64,000 nt of DNA from Micromonospora phaseoli (lineage in GTDB: Bacteria > Actinomycetota > Actinomycetes > Mycobacteriales > Micromonosporaceae): assembly GCF_900109115.1 (NCBI RefSeq), contig NZ_FNYV01000001.1:819003-883002 (forward strand). Direction: 5' to 3'. Shown here in pieces: positions 18,470 through 26,037 of this stretch (position 1 is its first letter; the number at the start of each line of letters is the position of its first letter). The position numbers and the translations under genes are program-made. The notes beneath the pieces are model-generated. The model was not told the origin of the DNA and made no database searches. It saw only the letters and a list, made by a program, of their open reading frames with translations.

Positions 18470-19099
18470 ATGAACAACACGCAGAGGAACGGACCGGCCG
18501 TCGTGGGCCTGGTCGTGGGTAGCAGCCGTCCCGGCCGCCGAGGGCCGGCGGTGGCCGGATGGGTGGCCGAGGTGGCGGACCGACACCCGGCGGTACGGTC
18601 GGGTGAGGCAGCCGTCGAGCTGATCGATCTCGCGGAGCAGCGGCTGCCGCTGCTGGACGAACCGGTGCCGGCGAGGTTCGGCGAATACCGCCATGACCAC
18701 ACCCGCCGCTGGTCGGCGCTGGTGGCGGCGTGCGACGCCTACGTCTTCGTCACCCCGGAGTACAACCACTCGGTTCCGGCCGTGCTCAAGAACGGCATCG
18801 ACTATCTGGACGCCGAGTGGCGGAGCAAGCCGGCGGGTGTGCTCAGCTACGGCGTGACCGGAGGCGGCCGGGCGGCCGGGCATCTGCGGACGATCCTTAC
18901 CGAGGTGGGGATGACCGTCGTGCCGGAGCACGTCGAGTTGGGACTGTTCACCGACTTCGACTGGTCCGGTGAGGACCGGTCCGACCCGACCGCCGCTGGG
19001 CGGATCGCGCCCGGAGAGGGCCGGGCGGCGATGCTCACGGCGATGCTCACCGACCTGCTCGACGCGGCCCGGGTAGTGGCCCCCGTCGCGGGTCGGTGA
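18470..19099 (+). CDS. NADPH-dependent FMN reductase family protein
   Basis: A 209-residue flavodoxin-fold oxidoreductase. FMN-binding features are GLVVGSSRPGRRG at the N-terminus and VFVTPEYNHSVPAVLKNGIDYL in the middle; SYGVTGGGRAAGHLR follows. Relatives reduce quinones, azo dyes or flavins. It is divergent from the XRE regulator and followed 7 bp later by a small ABM-like protein, forming a likely two-gene redox-stress operon. Confidence 0.9.
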   Translation: MNNTQRNGPAVVGLVVGSSRPGRRGPAVAGWVAEVADRHPAVRSGEAAVELIDLAEQRLPLLDEPVPARFGEYRHDHTRRWSALVAACDAYVFVTPEYNHSVPAVLKNGIDYLDAEWRSKPAGVLSYGVTGGGRAAGHLRTILTEVGMTVVPEHVELGLFTDFDWSGEDRSDPTAAGRIAPGEGRAAMLTAMLTDLLDAARVVAPVAGR

Positions 19100-19106
19100 G
19101 GTGATC

Positions 19107-19400
19107 ATGGAGACCCTCCTGATCACCTACCGGGTCCGGCCGGAGCGCCTCGACGAACATCTGCTCCTGTTCGCCGCGGTGAGCGAGGAGTTGGCCCGGA
19201 CCCGACCGACCGGGCTGCGCTATCTGAGCCTGCGGCTCGATGACGGGCTCAGCTTCGTCGACGTCGTCATGGGCCCCGAGCTGCCGGAACCGCTGCCGTC
19301 GCTGGAGTCGTTCCGTCGCTTCCGGTCCGGGCTGGAGGAGCGCTGCGAGCAGCGGGACACCACCGGGTTCACCGTGCTGGGCTCGTACGGCATGGGGTAA
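19107..19400 (+). CDS. Small dimeric alpha/beta-barrel-like protein
   Basis: A 97-residue protein. The start METLLITYRVRPERLDEHLLLF and the later SFVDVVMGP and SLESFRRFRSGLEERC fit the ferredoxin-like fold of ABM monooxygenase-like proteins, though no catalytic signature is clear. ATG 19107 is 5 nt from a GAGG that overlaps the stop of the upstream reductase gene, so the two are co-expressed. A function in degrading or sensing a quinone-like compound is guesswork. Confidence 0.7.
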   Translation: METLLITYRVRPERLDEHLLLFAAVSEELARTRPTGLRYLSLRLDDGLSFVDVVMGPELPEPLPSLESFRRFRSGLEERCEQRDTTGFTVLGSYGMG

Positions 19401-19624
19401 TAGTTTTGCCCGGTTTGTGTCGATCGGGGGAGATCGGGCCGGATGCTGGCGTGCGGCGGGTGACGACCACCCGCCGCACGTCGGTAGGATTGTCGAGATT
19501 CGGCAGGGCCAGCTGCCCGCCACGGCTTCCACCAGAGCTGACCGGCACCACCGTGTGCGCCGGTGCGGAGCGGGGCGTGCGCGGTGCGGTCGATGCAGAC
19601 GGCGGGTAGCAACGGAGGTAACAG

Positions 19625-20374
19625 ATGTCCGGCCACTCAAAGTGGGCGACGACCAAGCACAAGAAGGCGGTCATCGACGCCAAGCGCGGCAAGATGTTCG
19701 CCAAGCTGGTCAAGAACGTGGAGGTCGCGGCGCGTACCGGCGGCGGCGACCCGGCCGGCAACCCGACGCTCTACGACGCGATCCAGAAGGCCAAGAAGAG
19801 CTCGGTCCCCAACGACAACATCGACCGCGCGGTCAAGCGCGGCTCCGGCCTGGAGGCAGGCGGCGCCGACTACCAGACGATCATGTATGAGGGCTACGGT
19901 CCGAACGGCGTCGCGCTGCTGATCGAGTGCCTGACCGACAACCGCAACCGCGCCGCCACCGAGGTGCGCACCGCGTTGACCCGTAACGGCGGCTCCTTCG
20001 CCGACGCCGGCTCGGTGTCGTACATGTTCACCCGCAAGGGCGTGGTGATCGTGCCGAAGGCGGGCACCACCGAGGACGACGTGATGCTGGCGGTCCTCGA
20101 CGCGGGCGCCGAGGAGGTCAACGACCTGGGCGAGGCGTTCGAGGTGGTCTCCGAGCCGACCGACCTGATCGCGGTGCGCACCGCGCTGCAGGACGCCGGA
20201 ATCGAGTACGAGTCGGCCGAGTCCTCCCTCATCCCCAGCGTCACCGTGCCGCTGGACGAGGAGGGCGCACGCAAGATCTTCAAGCTGATCGACGTCCTGG
20301 AGGACAGCGACGACGTGCAGAACGTCTACGCGAACTTCGACGTCTCCGACGAGGTCATGGCCGCCGTCGGCTGA
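19625..20374 (+). CDS. yebC: YebC/PmpR-family protein
   Basis: A 249-residue TACO1/YebC family protein with the standard start [22 protein letters not shown] and the [11 protein letters not shown] and GSVSYMF blocks. Members act as transcription regulators or as translation factors helping ribosomes through proline-rich stretches. An AACGGAGGTAACAG ribosome site precedes ATG 19625. Its final coding sequence ([11 protein letters not shown] and stop) is repeated twice downstream at about 20675-20710 and 21133-21171. The 224-bp upstream gap must hold its promoter, but I cannot single out the elements. Confidence 0.95.
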   Translation: MSGHSKWATTKHKKAVIDAKRGKMFAKLVKNVEVAARTGGGDPAGNPTLYDAIQKAKKSSVPNDNIDRAVKRGSGLEAGGADYQTIMYEGYGPNGVALLIECLTDNRNRAATEVRTALTRNGGSFADAGSVSYMFTRKGVVIVPKAGTTEDDVMLAVLDAGAEEVNDLGEAFEVVSEPTDLIAVRTALQDAGIEYESAESSLIPSVTVPLDEEGARKIFKLIDVLEDSDDVQNVYANFDVSDEVMAAVG

Positions 20375-20456
20375 CCCCGGGCAGTGGGCGGCGATCACTG
20401 ACAGCCTGAGCATGTGCGGTGTGCCCGACAGGTCGACCGACGGTGACTAGACTGCC

Positions 20457-20669
20457 GTGGTGGCTGGAAGGTTTGGGCAGATCGTCAGTGGCATCGGGAC
20501 GTCGGCTGTCGCGGTGGGAGTAATCGTGCTTCTGCTGGGCCTCGCCACCAAGGCGCTCGATCGGGAAGTCGTCTTCGCCGCCGCATTGCTCGTGGTCGGG
20601 GGCCTTCTGTTGCGGGCTGCGTTCTGGGGAAACAGCGGCCGAGGTCGGGCTCCGAGCCGTGCTGGATGA
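20457..20669 (+). CDS. Small two-helix membrane protein, copy 1
   Basis: A 70-residue protein with two predicted membrane helices (VAVGVIVLLLGLATKAL and VVFAAALLVVGGLLLRAAFW) and a basic C-terminus. I do not recognise a family. A second protein of the same layout, ending LLVLSGLLLRIEAAIW, lies at 21235-21465, and each follows a copy of the yebC tail by about 70-80 bp. The base composition is slightly lower in GC than the neighbours. GTG 20457 or GTG 20460 may be the start. Confidence 0.6.
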   Translation: MVAGRFGQIVSGIGTSAVAVGVIVLLLGLATKALDREVVFAAALLVVGGLLLRAAFWGNSGRGRAPSRAG

Positions 20670-20674
20670 CAGGC

Positions 20675-20710
20675 CTCAGCGACGAGATCATGGTCGCCGC
20701 CGCTGGCCGA
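20675..20710. repeat. yebC 3'-end copy B
   Basis: Bases 20675-20710 encode, in the matching frame, LSDEIMVAAAGR, resembling the yebC C-terminus [11 protein letters not shown]. The core AGCGACGAGATCATGG is 15/16 identical to copy C at 21133-21171. It lies directly upstream of the antitoxin promoter region. Confidence 0.6.
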
Positions 20711-20724
20711 TCGCCTCGATATAC

Positions 20725-20758
20725 GCACCTCCCGGATACGTTGTTATCCGGGAGGTGC
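20725..20758 (+). promoter_or_regulatory. 14-bp perfect inverted repeat covering the vapB ribosome-binding site
   Basis: GCACCTCCCGGATA (20725-20738) and its exact reverse complement (20745-20758) flank a 6-nt loop. The right arm contains GGGAGGTG, the ribosome-binding site for ATG 20764. On DNA this is a good operator for a dimeric ribbon-helix-helix antitoxin; in RNA it would mask the ribosome site. Either reading implies autoregulation of the antitoxin. Confidence 0.7.
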
Positions 20759-20763
20759 ATCTC

Positions 20764-20976
20764 ATGGCCAGGACTCTGCTGGATCTGGATGATGATCTGC
20801 TTGCGGAAGCGACCGCTGCTCTCGGCACCGCGACCAAGAAGGAGACAGTGACGGAGGCTCTGCGGCAGGCTGTGGAGTCCAGCCGTGATCGGCGACAGCG
20901 GGCGCTGGCAGACCTTCAGCAGGTCGCCGACGAGGGTGGTTTCCACTTCGATCAACTTGGCGAACTCGACAGGTGA
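20764..20976 (+). CDS. VapB-family antitoxin
   Basis: A 70-residue ribbon-helix-helix antitoxin of the VapB (DUF2191-like) type. The N-terminal strand is ARTLLDLDDDLLAEA, then GTATKKETVTEALRQAV, and the C-terminal tail with FHFDQLGEL would bind the toxin. It has a strong operator-like palindrome upstream. Its TGA overlaps a GTG that would start the toxin, but that toxin gene is broken. In M. tuberculosis, vapBC41 (Rv2601A/Rv2602) is, from memory, also beside the yebC homologue. Confidence 0.85.
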   Translation: MARTLLDLDDDLLAEATAALGTATKKETVTEALRQAVESSRDRRQRALADLQQVADEGGFHFDQLGELDR

Positions 20977-21132
20977 ATATCTGGCCGACACGAGCGCCCT
21001 GGTCCGCATGGTTCGTCGCCAGGTCGCCCCGCAGTGATCCGGCTTTGAGACTGTTGCCGGGCTGGTGCCGCAACTGAACCATGAGCGGCTTACCTGACCG
21101 CGACGGGCGATGAGGTTGCGGTCCGATTCCTC
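20973..21132 (+). pseudogene. Remnant of a VapC (PIN-domain) toxin gene
   Basis: The frame starting at 20978 reads YLADTSALVRMVRRQVAP and then meets TGA at 21035-21037. This is the typical PIN-domain N-terminus with the first catalytic Asp (LADTSALVR). The GTG at 20973 is one frame away, so a 1-nt loss separates it from the toxin frame. Only about 155 bp remain before the yebC-tail copy, against roughly 390-400 bp for an intact vapC, and no later acidic PIN motif is visible. It is a dead gene leaving the antitoxin orphaned. Confidence 0.72.
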
Positions 21133-21171
21133 GACGTCAGTGACGAGATCATGGCTGCGGTCGGCTGACCC
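21133..21171. repeat. yebC 3'-end copy C
   Basis: Bases 21133-21171 match the yebC end (20339-20377) at 33 of 39 positions and encode DVSDEIMAAVG and stop. Apart from one V-to-I change all differences are silent, including a TCC to AGT serine codon swap. That pattern suggests a tail from a diverged yebC rather than a decayed local duplicate. Confidence 0.72.
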
Positions 21172-21234
21172 AGCCTCGAGCGGTAGCCGGAGTCGACCAG
21201 CCTGGGTCGTGCCTTCCGTGGCCCGGGGGTATCG

Positions 21235-21465
21235 ATGGCGGGACTCTATGATGAGCCGGTGGACAAGAGATCGGCGGAGACCGTCGGCGCACTGGGCACG
21301 CTAGGGGCACTGGGCGGAGCGTTCGCCTTCATCCTTGGCTTCGCCGACGTGGGCTATGGCGACAAACTCCTCGCTGCCGGAGGGCTCCTGGTGCTCAGTG
21401 GCCTGCTGCTGCGGATAGAGGCCGCGATCTGGCGGAGTAGCGGGCCGGCGGTTGGCGGCGACTGA
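21235..21465 (+). CDS. Small two-helix membrane protein, copy 2
   Basis: A 76-residue protein with a polar N-terminus (DEPVDKRSAETVGAL), two membrane helices and the ending LLLRIEAAIWRSSGP. Layout and the LLVxxGLLLR motif resemble the product of 20457-20669, so the two are probable paralogues. ATG 21235 is used; GTG 21259 would shorten it by eight residues. The function is unknown. Downstream, 21466-21613 holds only a weak GATCTTGGA/TCCAAGATT dyad. Confidence 0.58.
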   Translation: MAGLYDEPVDKRSAETVGALGTLGALGGAFAFILGFADVGYGDKLLAAGGLLVLSGLLLRIEAAIWRSSGPAVGGD

Positions 21466-21613
21466 AGGATCGGTGCGCACCGCGTCTTCTTCCTGGCGTA
21501 TGGGAGATCTTGGAAGATTCCCGTGCGAAGAACGGAAACTGTCCAAGATTTGATCGCCTCGACGGGCTTGATGGCTGTGCGAGCGGGCCCGGACCTGTCG
21601 GACGGCAGTTGCT

Positions 21614-21639
21614 AGAGATGTCTTTCTAAAGCATTCTCT
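21614..21639 (+). promoter_or_regulatory. Imperfect 26-bp dyad, probable ArsR-type operator
   Basis: AGAGATGTCTTTCTAAAGCA begins a 26-bp dyad (18 of 26 positions symmetric) that ends 5 bp before the ATG at 21645. It is AT-rich relative to its surroundings. The position fits autorepression of the regulator-MFS operon, and the very short distance to ATG suggests a leaderless or near-leaderless message. Confidence 0.5.
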
Positions 21640-21644
21640 ATTGT

Positions 21645-22259
21645 ATGGCTGACGAGATACCTCGGCGTGCGCTCAAGGTCACCGACCCGCGCGCCCTGCG
21701 GGCGTACGCCCACCCGCTGCGGATGCGCCTGATCGGGCTGCTGCGCGGCGAAGGACCGATGACCGCGACCCAGGCGGCGGCCCGGCTCGACGACAACGTG
21801 CCGAACTGCTCGTTCCACCTGCGGCAGCTCGCCAAGTACGGGTTCGCCGAACGGGTGCCCGGTGCGGACGCTCGGGAACGACCCTGGCGGGCCACCACGC
21901 AGTACACGTCCTGGGACGACGACTCCGACGACCCGGCCATGCGGGAGGCCACGGACAAGATCAACAGCGTGATGGTCGCCCTCTACCTGCAACGGGCGCA
22001 GGACTACCTCGCGATCCGCGTCGACGAGCCCGCCGAGTGGCGGGCCGCCGCCGGCTTCGGCGACGCGTTGCTGCACGTCACCGCCGCCGAACTGAGTGAG
22101 ATCACGGCGCAGATCGACGCGCTGCTGGCCCGGTACGACGAACGGATCGCCGACCCGGCGAAACGGCCGCCCGGGTCTCGCCCGGTGACATTCGTCCAGA
22201 TGGCGCTCCCGCGTGGCGCCGTACCCCCGCATGAGACAGCGGGCGGAGACGGGTCGTGA
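21645..22259 (+). CDS. ArsR-like winged-helix regulator
   Basis: A 204-residue HTH protein. The DNA-binding part is at residues 14-75 (LRAYAHPLRMRLIGLLRGEGPMTATQAA, here split, then NCSFHLRQLAKYGF). No metal-binding Cys pair typical of ArsR/SmtB is seen; the C-terminal 110 residues are an uncharacterised helical region that may sense a drug. It overlaps the MFS gene by GTGA, so regulator and transporter form one unit. Confidence 0.87.
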   Translation: MADEIPRRALKVTDPRALRAYAHPLRMRLIGLLRGEGPMTATQAAARLDDNVPNCSFHLRQLAKYGFAERVPGADARERPWRATTQYTSWDDDSDDPAMREATDKINSVMVALYLQRAQDYLAIRVDEPAEWRAAAGFGDALLHVTAAELSEITAQIDALLARYDERIADPAKRPPGSRPVTFVQMALPRGAVPPHETAGGDGS

Positions 22260-23527
22260 CCGAATCTCTCGTCCTGACCGACCCGGCGCCGCCGCGCCGG
22301 CCACGCATCCCACGGCTGCTTCGGCAGGCGGCCTTCCGTCGCTACTGGTCCGCGCAGACCGTCTCACTCTTCGGCGACCAGATCATCGTGCTCGCCGTGC
22401 CGCTGCTGGCCGTGCTCGCTTTCGGCGCCGGACCCGCCGAGATGGGCTATTTGACCGCCGCCTCGCTGCTGCCGAACCTGTTCTTCTCCATGCCGGCCGG
22501 CGCCTGGGTGGACCGGTACCCCCGCCGCCGCCAAGTAATGATCATCGCCGACGTCGGTCGGGCGGGCCTGCTGCTGGCCGTGCCGCTGCTCTGGTGGGCG
22601 GACGTGCTGAACCTGCCGCTGCTCTGTGCCGTCACCTTCCTGATCGGGACCCTCTCGATGTTCTTCGAGGTGGCGCACGTCAGCCTGTTCGCCACCCTGG
22701 TCCGGCGACAGGAATACGTGGACGCCAGCAGTCTGATCAACGGCAGCAGGGCCATGTCCGACGTGGCCGGTCCGAGCATCGGTGGCGTGCTCGTGCAGGT
22801 GCTCACCGCCCCGGTCGCACTCTTCTCCGGGGTGCTCACCTACCTGACCTCGGCGGTCTTCCTGGCCCGGATCACGGTCACCGAGCATCCCGTGGAGAGC
22901 GGACCCGGCCGAGGCATGGCCGCCGGCGTGCGGTACGTGGTCCGCTCGGCGATCCTCCGGGCGACGCTGCTCGGCACCACCACGCTCAACCTGTTCAACT
23001 ACATGTTCGCCGCGCTCTTCGTGCTCTACGTGACCACCGAGCTGGGCGTCTCCCCGGGCCTGCTGGGCCTGATCATCGGGGCCGGCTCGTTCGGTGGACT
23101 GCTCGGCGCGGCAGTCACCGGACCGGTCAGTCGCCGGATCGGCATCGGCCCCGCGGTGCTGCTCGGTTTCGTCGCCTTTCCGGCCCCGCTGATCCTGGTG
23201 CCGCTGGCCACCGGAGCGCAGCCGTTGGTGCTCGCGCTGCTGCTCGTCGCCGAGTTCGTCTCCGCGCTGGGCGTCATGGTCCTCGACATCGCCGTCGGGT
23301 CGGTGCAGATCGCCGCCACACCGGTGGCGATGCTCGCCGTGGTCTCCGGTTTCCGCCGCACCGTCAACTACGGCATCCGGCCGATCGGTGCCGTGCTCGG
23401 CGGGACCCTCGGCGCCACGATCGGGGTACGGCCCGCCCTCTGGATCGCCAGCCTCGGAGCCCTGCTCGGCGTGCTCTGGGTCGTCTTCTCCCCGCTGCGC
23501 ACCATGCGCACGCTGCCCGACAGCTGA
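22256..23527 (+). CDS. MFS transporter, 12 helices (MFS_3-like)
   Basis: A 423-residue permease. It begins with the family's AFRRYWSAQTVSLFGDQI block, has the helix 2-3 loop motif GAWVDRYPRRRQ, and shows about twelve hydrophobic segments. Relatives export macrolides, siderophores or other hydrophobic drugs. It is controlled in all likelihood by the overlapping ArsR-like gene. GTG 22256 makes the 4-bp overlap. The substrate is unknown. Confidence 0.9.
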   Translation: MTESLVLTDPAPPRRPRIPRLLRQAAFRRYWSAQTVSLFGDQIIVLAVPLLAVLAFGAGPAEMGYLTAASLLPNLFFSMPAGAWVDRYPRRRQVMIIADVGRAGLLLAVPLLWWADVLNLPLLCAVTFLIGTLSMFFEVAHVSLFATLVRRQEYVDASSLINGSRAMSDVAGPSIGGVLVQVLTAPVALFSGVLTYLTSAVFLARITVTEHPVESGPGRGMAAGVRYVVRSAILRATLLGTTTLNLFNYMFAALFVLYVTTELGVSPGLLGLIIGAGSFGGLLGAAVTGPVSRRIGIGPAVLLGFVAFPAPLILVPLATGAQPLVLALLLVAEFVSALGVMVLDIAVGSVQIAATPVAMLAVVSGFRRTVNYGIRPIGAVLGGTLGATIGVRPALWIASLGALLGVLWVVFSPLRTMRTLPDS

Positions 23528-23693
23528 GGCTGGTGCGCGCCGGTCGACGTCGGGCCGTCGGGGCAGATGCCGATGCACCGCGCGTCAGCCGCCCACTCGT
23601 CGGCTCCCGCCGCCGCGGAACACGGGGCAGCCGCAACTGCCCACTGTGGATATGCTCGCCGCTGATTTTCGAGCCGATGGGAACGGGGCGGGC

Positions 23694-24263
23694 ATGAGCA
23701 GTGTCGACAACCGGCAGGACGTACCGGAGAAGGTGGCCAGCCTGGCGGCGGAACGCGGGCTGGGTACGCTGATCGACAAGCGCAGCAGCGGCAACCCCAT
23801 CAGGTCCGCCCTCACGATCGTTGCCGTCGGCGCGGTGGCGATCCTTGTGTCGGTCGCCCTCTTCGCATTCGCGGCCTCCTGGCGACCGCTCGTCTGGGTG
23901 GCGATCCCGCCACTGGCCCTCGGGATCTGCGCTGTCGGCTGGTTCGTCGTGGTGTTGGTCAGGGGCTTCGAGGCCGGCTACCTCTACCCTGGCGGCATGG
24001 TGTACGTCCGCAACGGCAATGCCCGGGCCACCACCTGGGCCGAGGTGACCGAGGTGGAGGTGCAGGTCTTCGGCGCTGGCACCCTGTTCGCCGGCAAGAC
24101 CGCGGCGTACCTGGTGAAGCCGACCGGCCAGGCGCCGATGCGGGTCAATTCGACTGACGTCGGGCTCAAGGACGGAGAGCAGGATCAGGTTGGCGCACTG
24201 ATCCTGCGGCTCGCCAGCGAGGCCGGGCGGCCGATCACCCAGAAGCTTGTCGGCAGGAAGTAG
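23694..24263 (+). CDS. Two-helix membrane protein of unknown function
   Basis: A 189-residue protein. A polar N-terminal segment (about 45 residues) is followed by two membrane helices (IVAVGAVAILVSVALFAF and IPPLALGICAVGWFVVVL), then a soluble C-terminal domain of about 95 residues, rich in beta-strand-like sequence (GYLYPGGMVYVRNGNARATT). The layout resembles DUF6585/PH-like small membrane proteins, but I cannot name a family. ATG 23694 is supported by the upstream G-rich ribosome site. It lies 17 bp before the DUF402 gene. Confidence 0.68.
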   Translation: MSSVDNRQDVPEKVASLAAERGLGTLIDKRSSGNPIRSALTIVAVGAVAILVSVALFAFAASWRPLVWVAIPPLALGICAVGWFVVVLVRGFEAGYLYPGGMVYVRNGNARATTWAEVTEVEVQVFGAGTLFAGKTAAYLVKPTGQAPMRVNSTDVGLKDGEQDQVGALILRLASEAGRPITQKLVGRK

Positions 24264-24279
24264 AGAGGCACCCGCGAGC

Positions 24280-24903
24280 GTGACCACAGCTGGCCGGTTC
24301 GCCCCGGGTGACGTGGTGGTCCGGCGGGAGATCCTGCACGGCGAGGTGTGGTTCGCCTGCCCGACGATCTGCGTCCAGGATTCGCCCGACCTGCTGGTGC
24401 TGTACCTGCCGCCGGGCGCCGAGTTCGGCTTTCCCGAGCATGGCAGGTTCCCCTGCGGCCGGCATCCCTGGCAGGTGGCGGGCCACACCGCGTGGACCGG
24501 TCACGGCAAGCTGATGCTCCAGCGCCCCGGCGAGGCGCACTCCGTCGACGTTTTCTGGTCCGGCCCGGATCGGGCCTTCGCCGGCTGGTACTTCAACCTC
24601 CAGGACCCGTTGCGGCGTACCCCGATCGGGGTGGACACGCTCGACCACGAGCTTGACCTGTGGTGGGCGGCGGACGCCGACCGGTACGTCTTCAAGGACG
24701 TGGAGATCTTCGCCCAGCGACTGGTGGAGGGGCGCTACCCGGGGATGGGCGAGGCGATCCGTGCCGAGGGCGACCGGATCGCCGCGCTGCTCGACGCGGG
24801 CCAACGCTGGTGGGACGAGTCCTGGTCGTCCTGGCGACCCGACCCCGCCTGGCCGGTCCCGAGTCTGCCCGCCGGCTGGCACGCCGTCCCGACACACCAT
24901 TGA
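24280..24903 (+). CDS. DUF402-family protein (probable nucleoside diphosphatase)
   Basis: A 207-residue DUF402 domain protein. The metal-site residues of the family can be recognised in DHELDLWWAAD and in RYVFKDVEIFAQRL, preceded by the NLQDPLRRT strand. Characterised relatives (Streptomyces FomD, Staphylococcus Sa1684) hydrolyse nucleoside diphosphates with Mn or Co. GTG 24280 is used. The final residues read THH, and the stop codon TGA is the first triplet of hairpin element E2. Confidence 0.8.
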   Translation: MTTAGRFAPGDVVVRREILHGEVWFACPTICVQDSPDLLVLYLPPGAEFGFPEHGRFPCGRHPWQVAGHTAWTGHGKLMLQRPGEAHSVDVFWSGPDRAFAGWYFNLQDPLRRTPIGVDTLDHELDLWWAADADRYVFKDVEIFAQRLVEGRYPGMGEAIRAEGDRIAALLDAGQRWWDESWSSWRPDPAWPVPSLPAGWHAVPTHH

Positions 24904-24963
24904 TCGTCTGCAGTTCAGTGACCCGACACGCCGAGGCGGGAGTCACCGAACTGCAGACGATCA
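24901..24963. repeat. Intergenic hairpin element E2
   Basis: Bases 24901-24922 and 24942-24963 are reverse complements over 22 bp with one mismatch, around a 19-nt loop. The left arm starts TGATCGTCTGCAGTTC; its TGA is the stop codon of the DUF402 gene. The right arm ends 12 bp from the end of the convergent ABC permease gene. Arm sequence links it to E3, E4 and E6. Confidence 0.85.
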
Positions 24964-24975
24964 GGGGGACTCGAC

Positions 24976-26037
24976 TCAGCCCAGCGTCTCGCGCTCCCGC
25001 CAGGCGGTGCTGATCGAGGTGCGGCCGTTGGTCCGCAGCAGCGACCCCTCGTACACCCGGGCCCCGGCGATCAGGAAGCCGGCGGCGGCCACCAGGAGCA
25101 GCACCAGTGACAGCAGCGGCTCCCAGCCGGCCGCGTCCCCGGTGAACAGCCGCAGCGGCATCGCCGTCGGCGACGAGAACGGCAGGTAGGACAGCACCCG
25201 CATGGCGGTGGCGTTGTCGTTCAGGAAGATCACCGCGAAGAACGGCAGCATCACCGCGAGCTGCACCGGCATCGACACACCGCCGATGTCCTCCAACCGG
25301 TTGACCAGGGCGCCGGCCGCCGCCCACATGGACGCGATCAGCACGAAGCCGAGCAGGAAGAACGGCAGGAACCAGCCGATCGCCGGCCCGAGCAACGACA
25401 GCAGCCCGCCGCTGTCGCCGAACGCCATGCCGGCCACCGCGACCAGGGCGACCAGTCCGATCTGGCCGAGCGCCAGGATGGTGCCGGCGAGCATCTTGCC
25501 GGCCAGCAACGCACGCACCGGCACCGCGGCGACCAGGATCTCCACGATCCGGGTCTGCTTCTCCTCGATGATGCTCTGCGCGATCTGCACGCCGAAGGTC
25601 TGCGAGGTGATGAAGAAGATGAAGGCGAAGGCGAACGGCACCAGGAAGGCCACCACCGGGTCCACCGCGTCGGGATTCAGCAGTCGGACCGGGGGTTCGC
25701 TGCTCAACGCGGAGACCACGTCGCCGGGGGCGTCGTTCATGGCGAGCACCGCCGGACCGGCGACGACCGCCGCGTCCGCGTCGCCGTCGCGGACCGCCTG
25801 CTCGGCGGCCGTGTCGTCGGGTACCGCGAGCACCTCCAGCCCCGCCGCGCGCAGCGGGCCGGCCGCCGCCTCGGTCACCGCCACGGTGGACGGCCCGCCG
25901 GAGAGCATCGGCGGCAGGATGGTCGCCGCCGCGGCGATCAGCAGGAAGAACAGCGTGCTGATCAGGAAGGTACGGTCACGCAGCTTGACCCGGATCTCCC
26001 GGGCGGCGACCAGGCGGGTGGCCTCGAAGGTGTTCAC
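24976..26037 (-). CDS. ABC-2 type transporter permease (NatB-like)
   Basis: A 353-residue membrane protein with an N-terminal helix (TFLISTLFFLLIAAAATIL), an extracytoplasmic region of about 120 residues and five or six C-terminal helices containing FFITSQTFGVQIAQSIIEEKQTRIVEIL, the usual NatB/YhaP region (here in two parts). It pairs with the ATPase encoded upstream, with which it overlaps by GTGA. The unit probably exports sodium or a drug/peptide; nothing in the sequence decides. Confidence 0.9.
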   Translation of the reverse strand: MNTFEATRLVAAREIRVKLRDRTFLISTLFFLLIAAAATILPPMLSGGPSTVAVTEAAAGPLRAAGLEVLAVPDDTAAEQAVRDGDADAAVVAGPAVLAMNDAPGDVVSALSSEPPVRLLNPDAVDPVVAFLVPFAFAFIFFITSQTFGVQIAQSIIEEKQTRIVEILVAAVPVRALLAGKMLAGTILALGQIGLVALVAVAGMAFGDSGGLLSLLGPAIGWFLPFFLLGFVLIASMWAAAGALVNRLEDIGGVSMPVQLAVMLPFFAVIFLNDNATAMRVLSYLPFSSPTAMPLRLFTGDAAGWEPLLSLVLLLVAAAGFLIAGARVYEGSLLRTNGRTSISTAWRERETLG

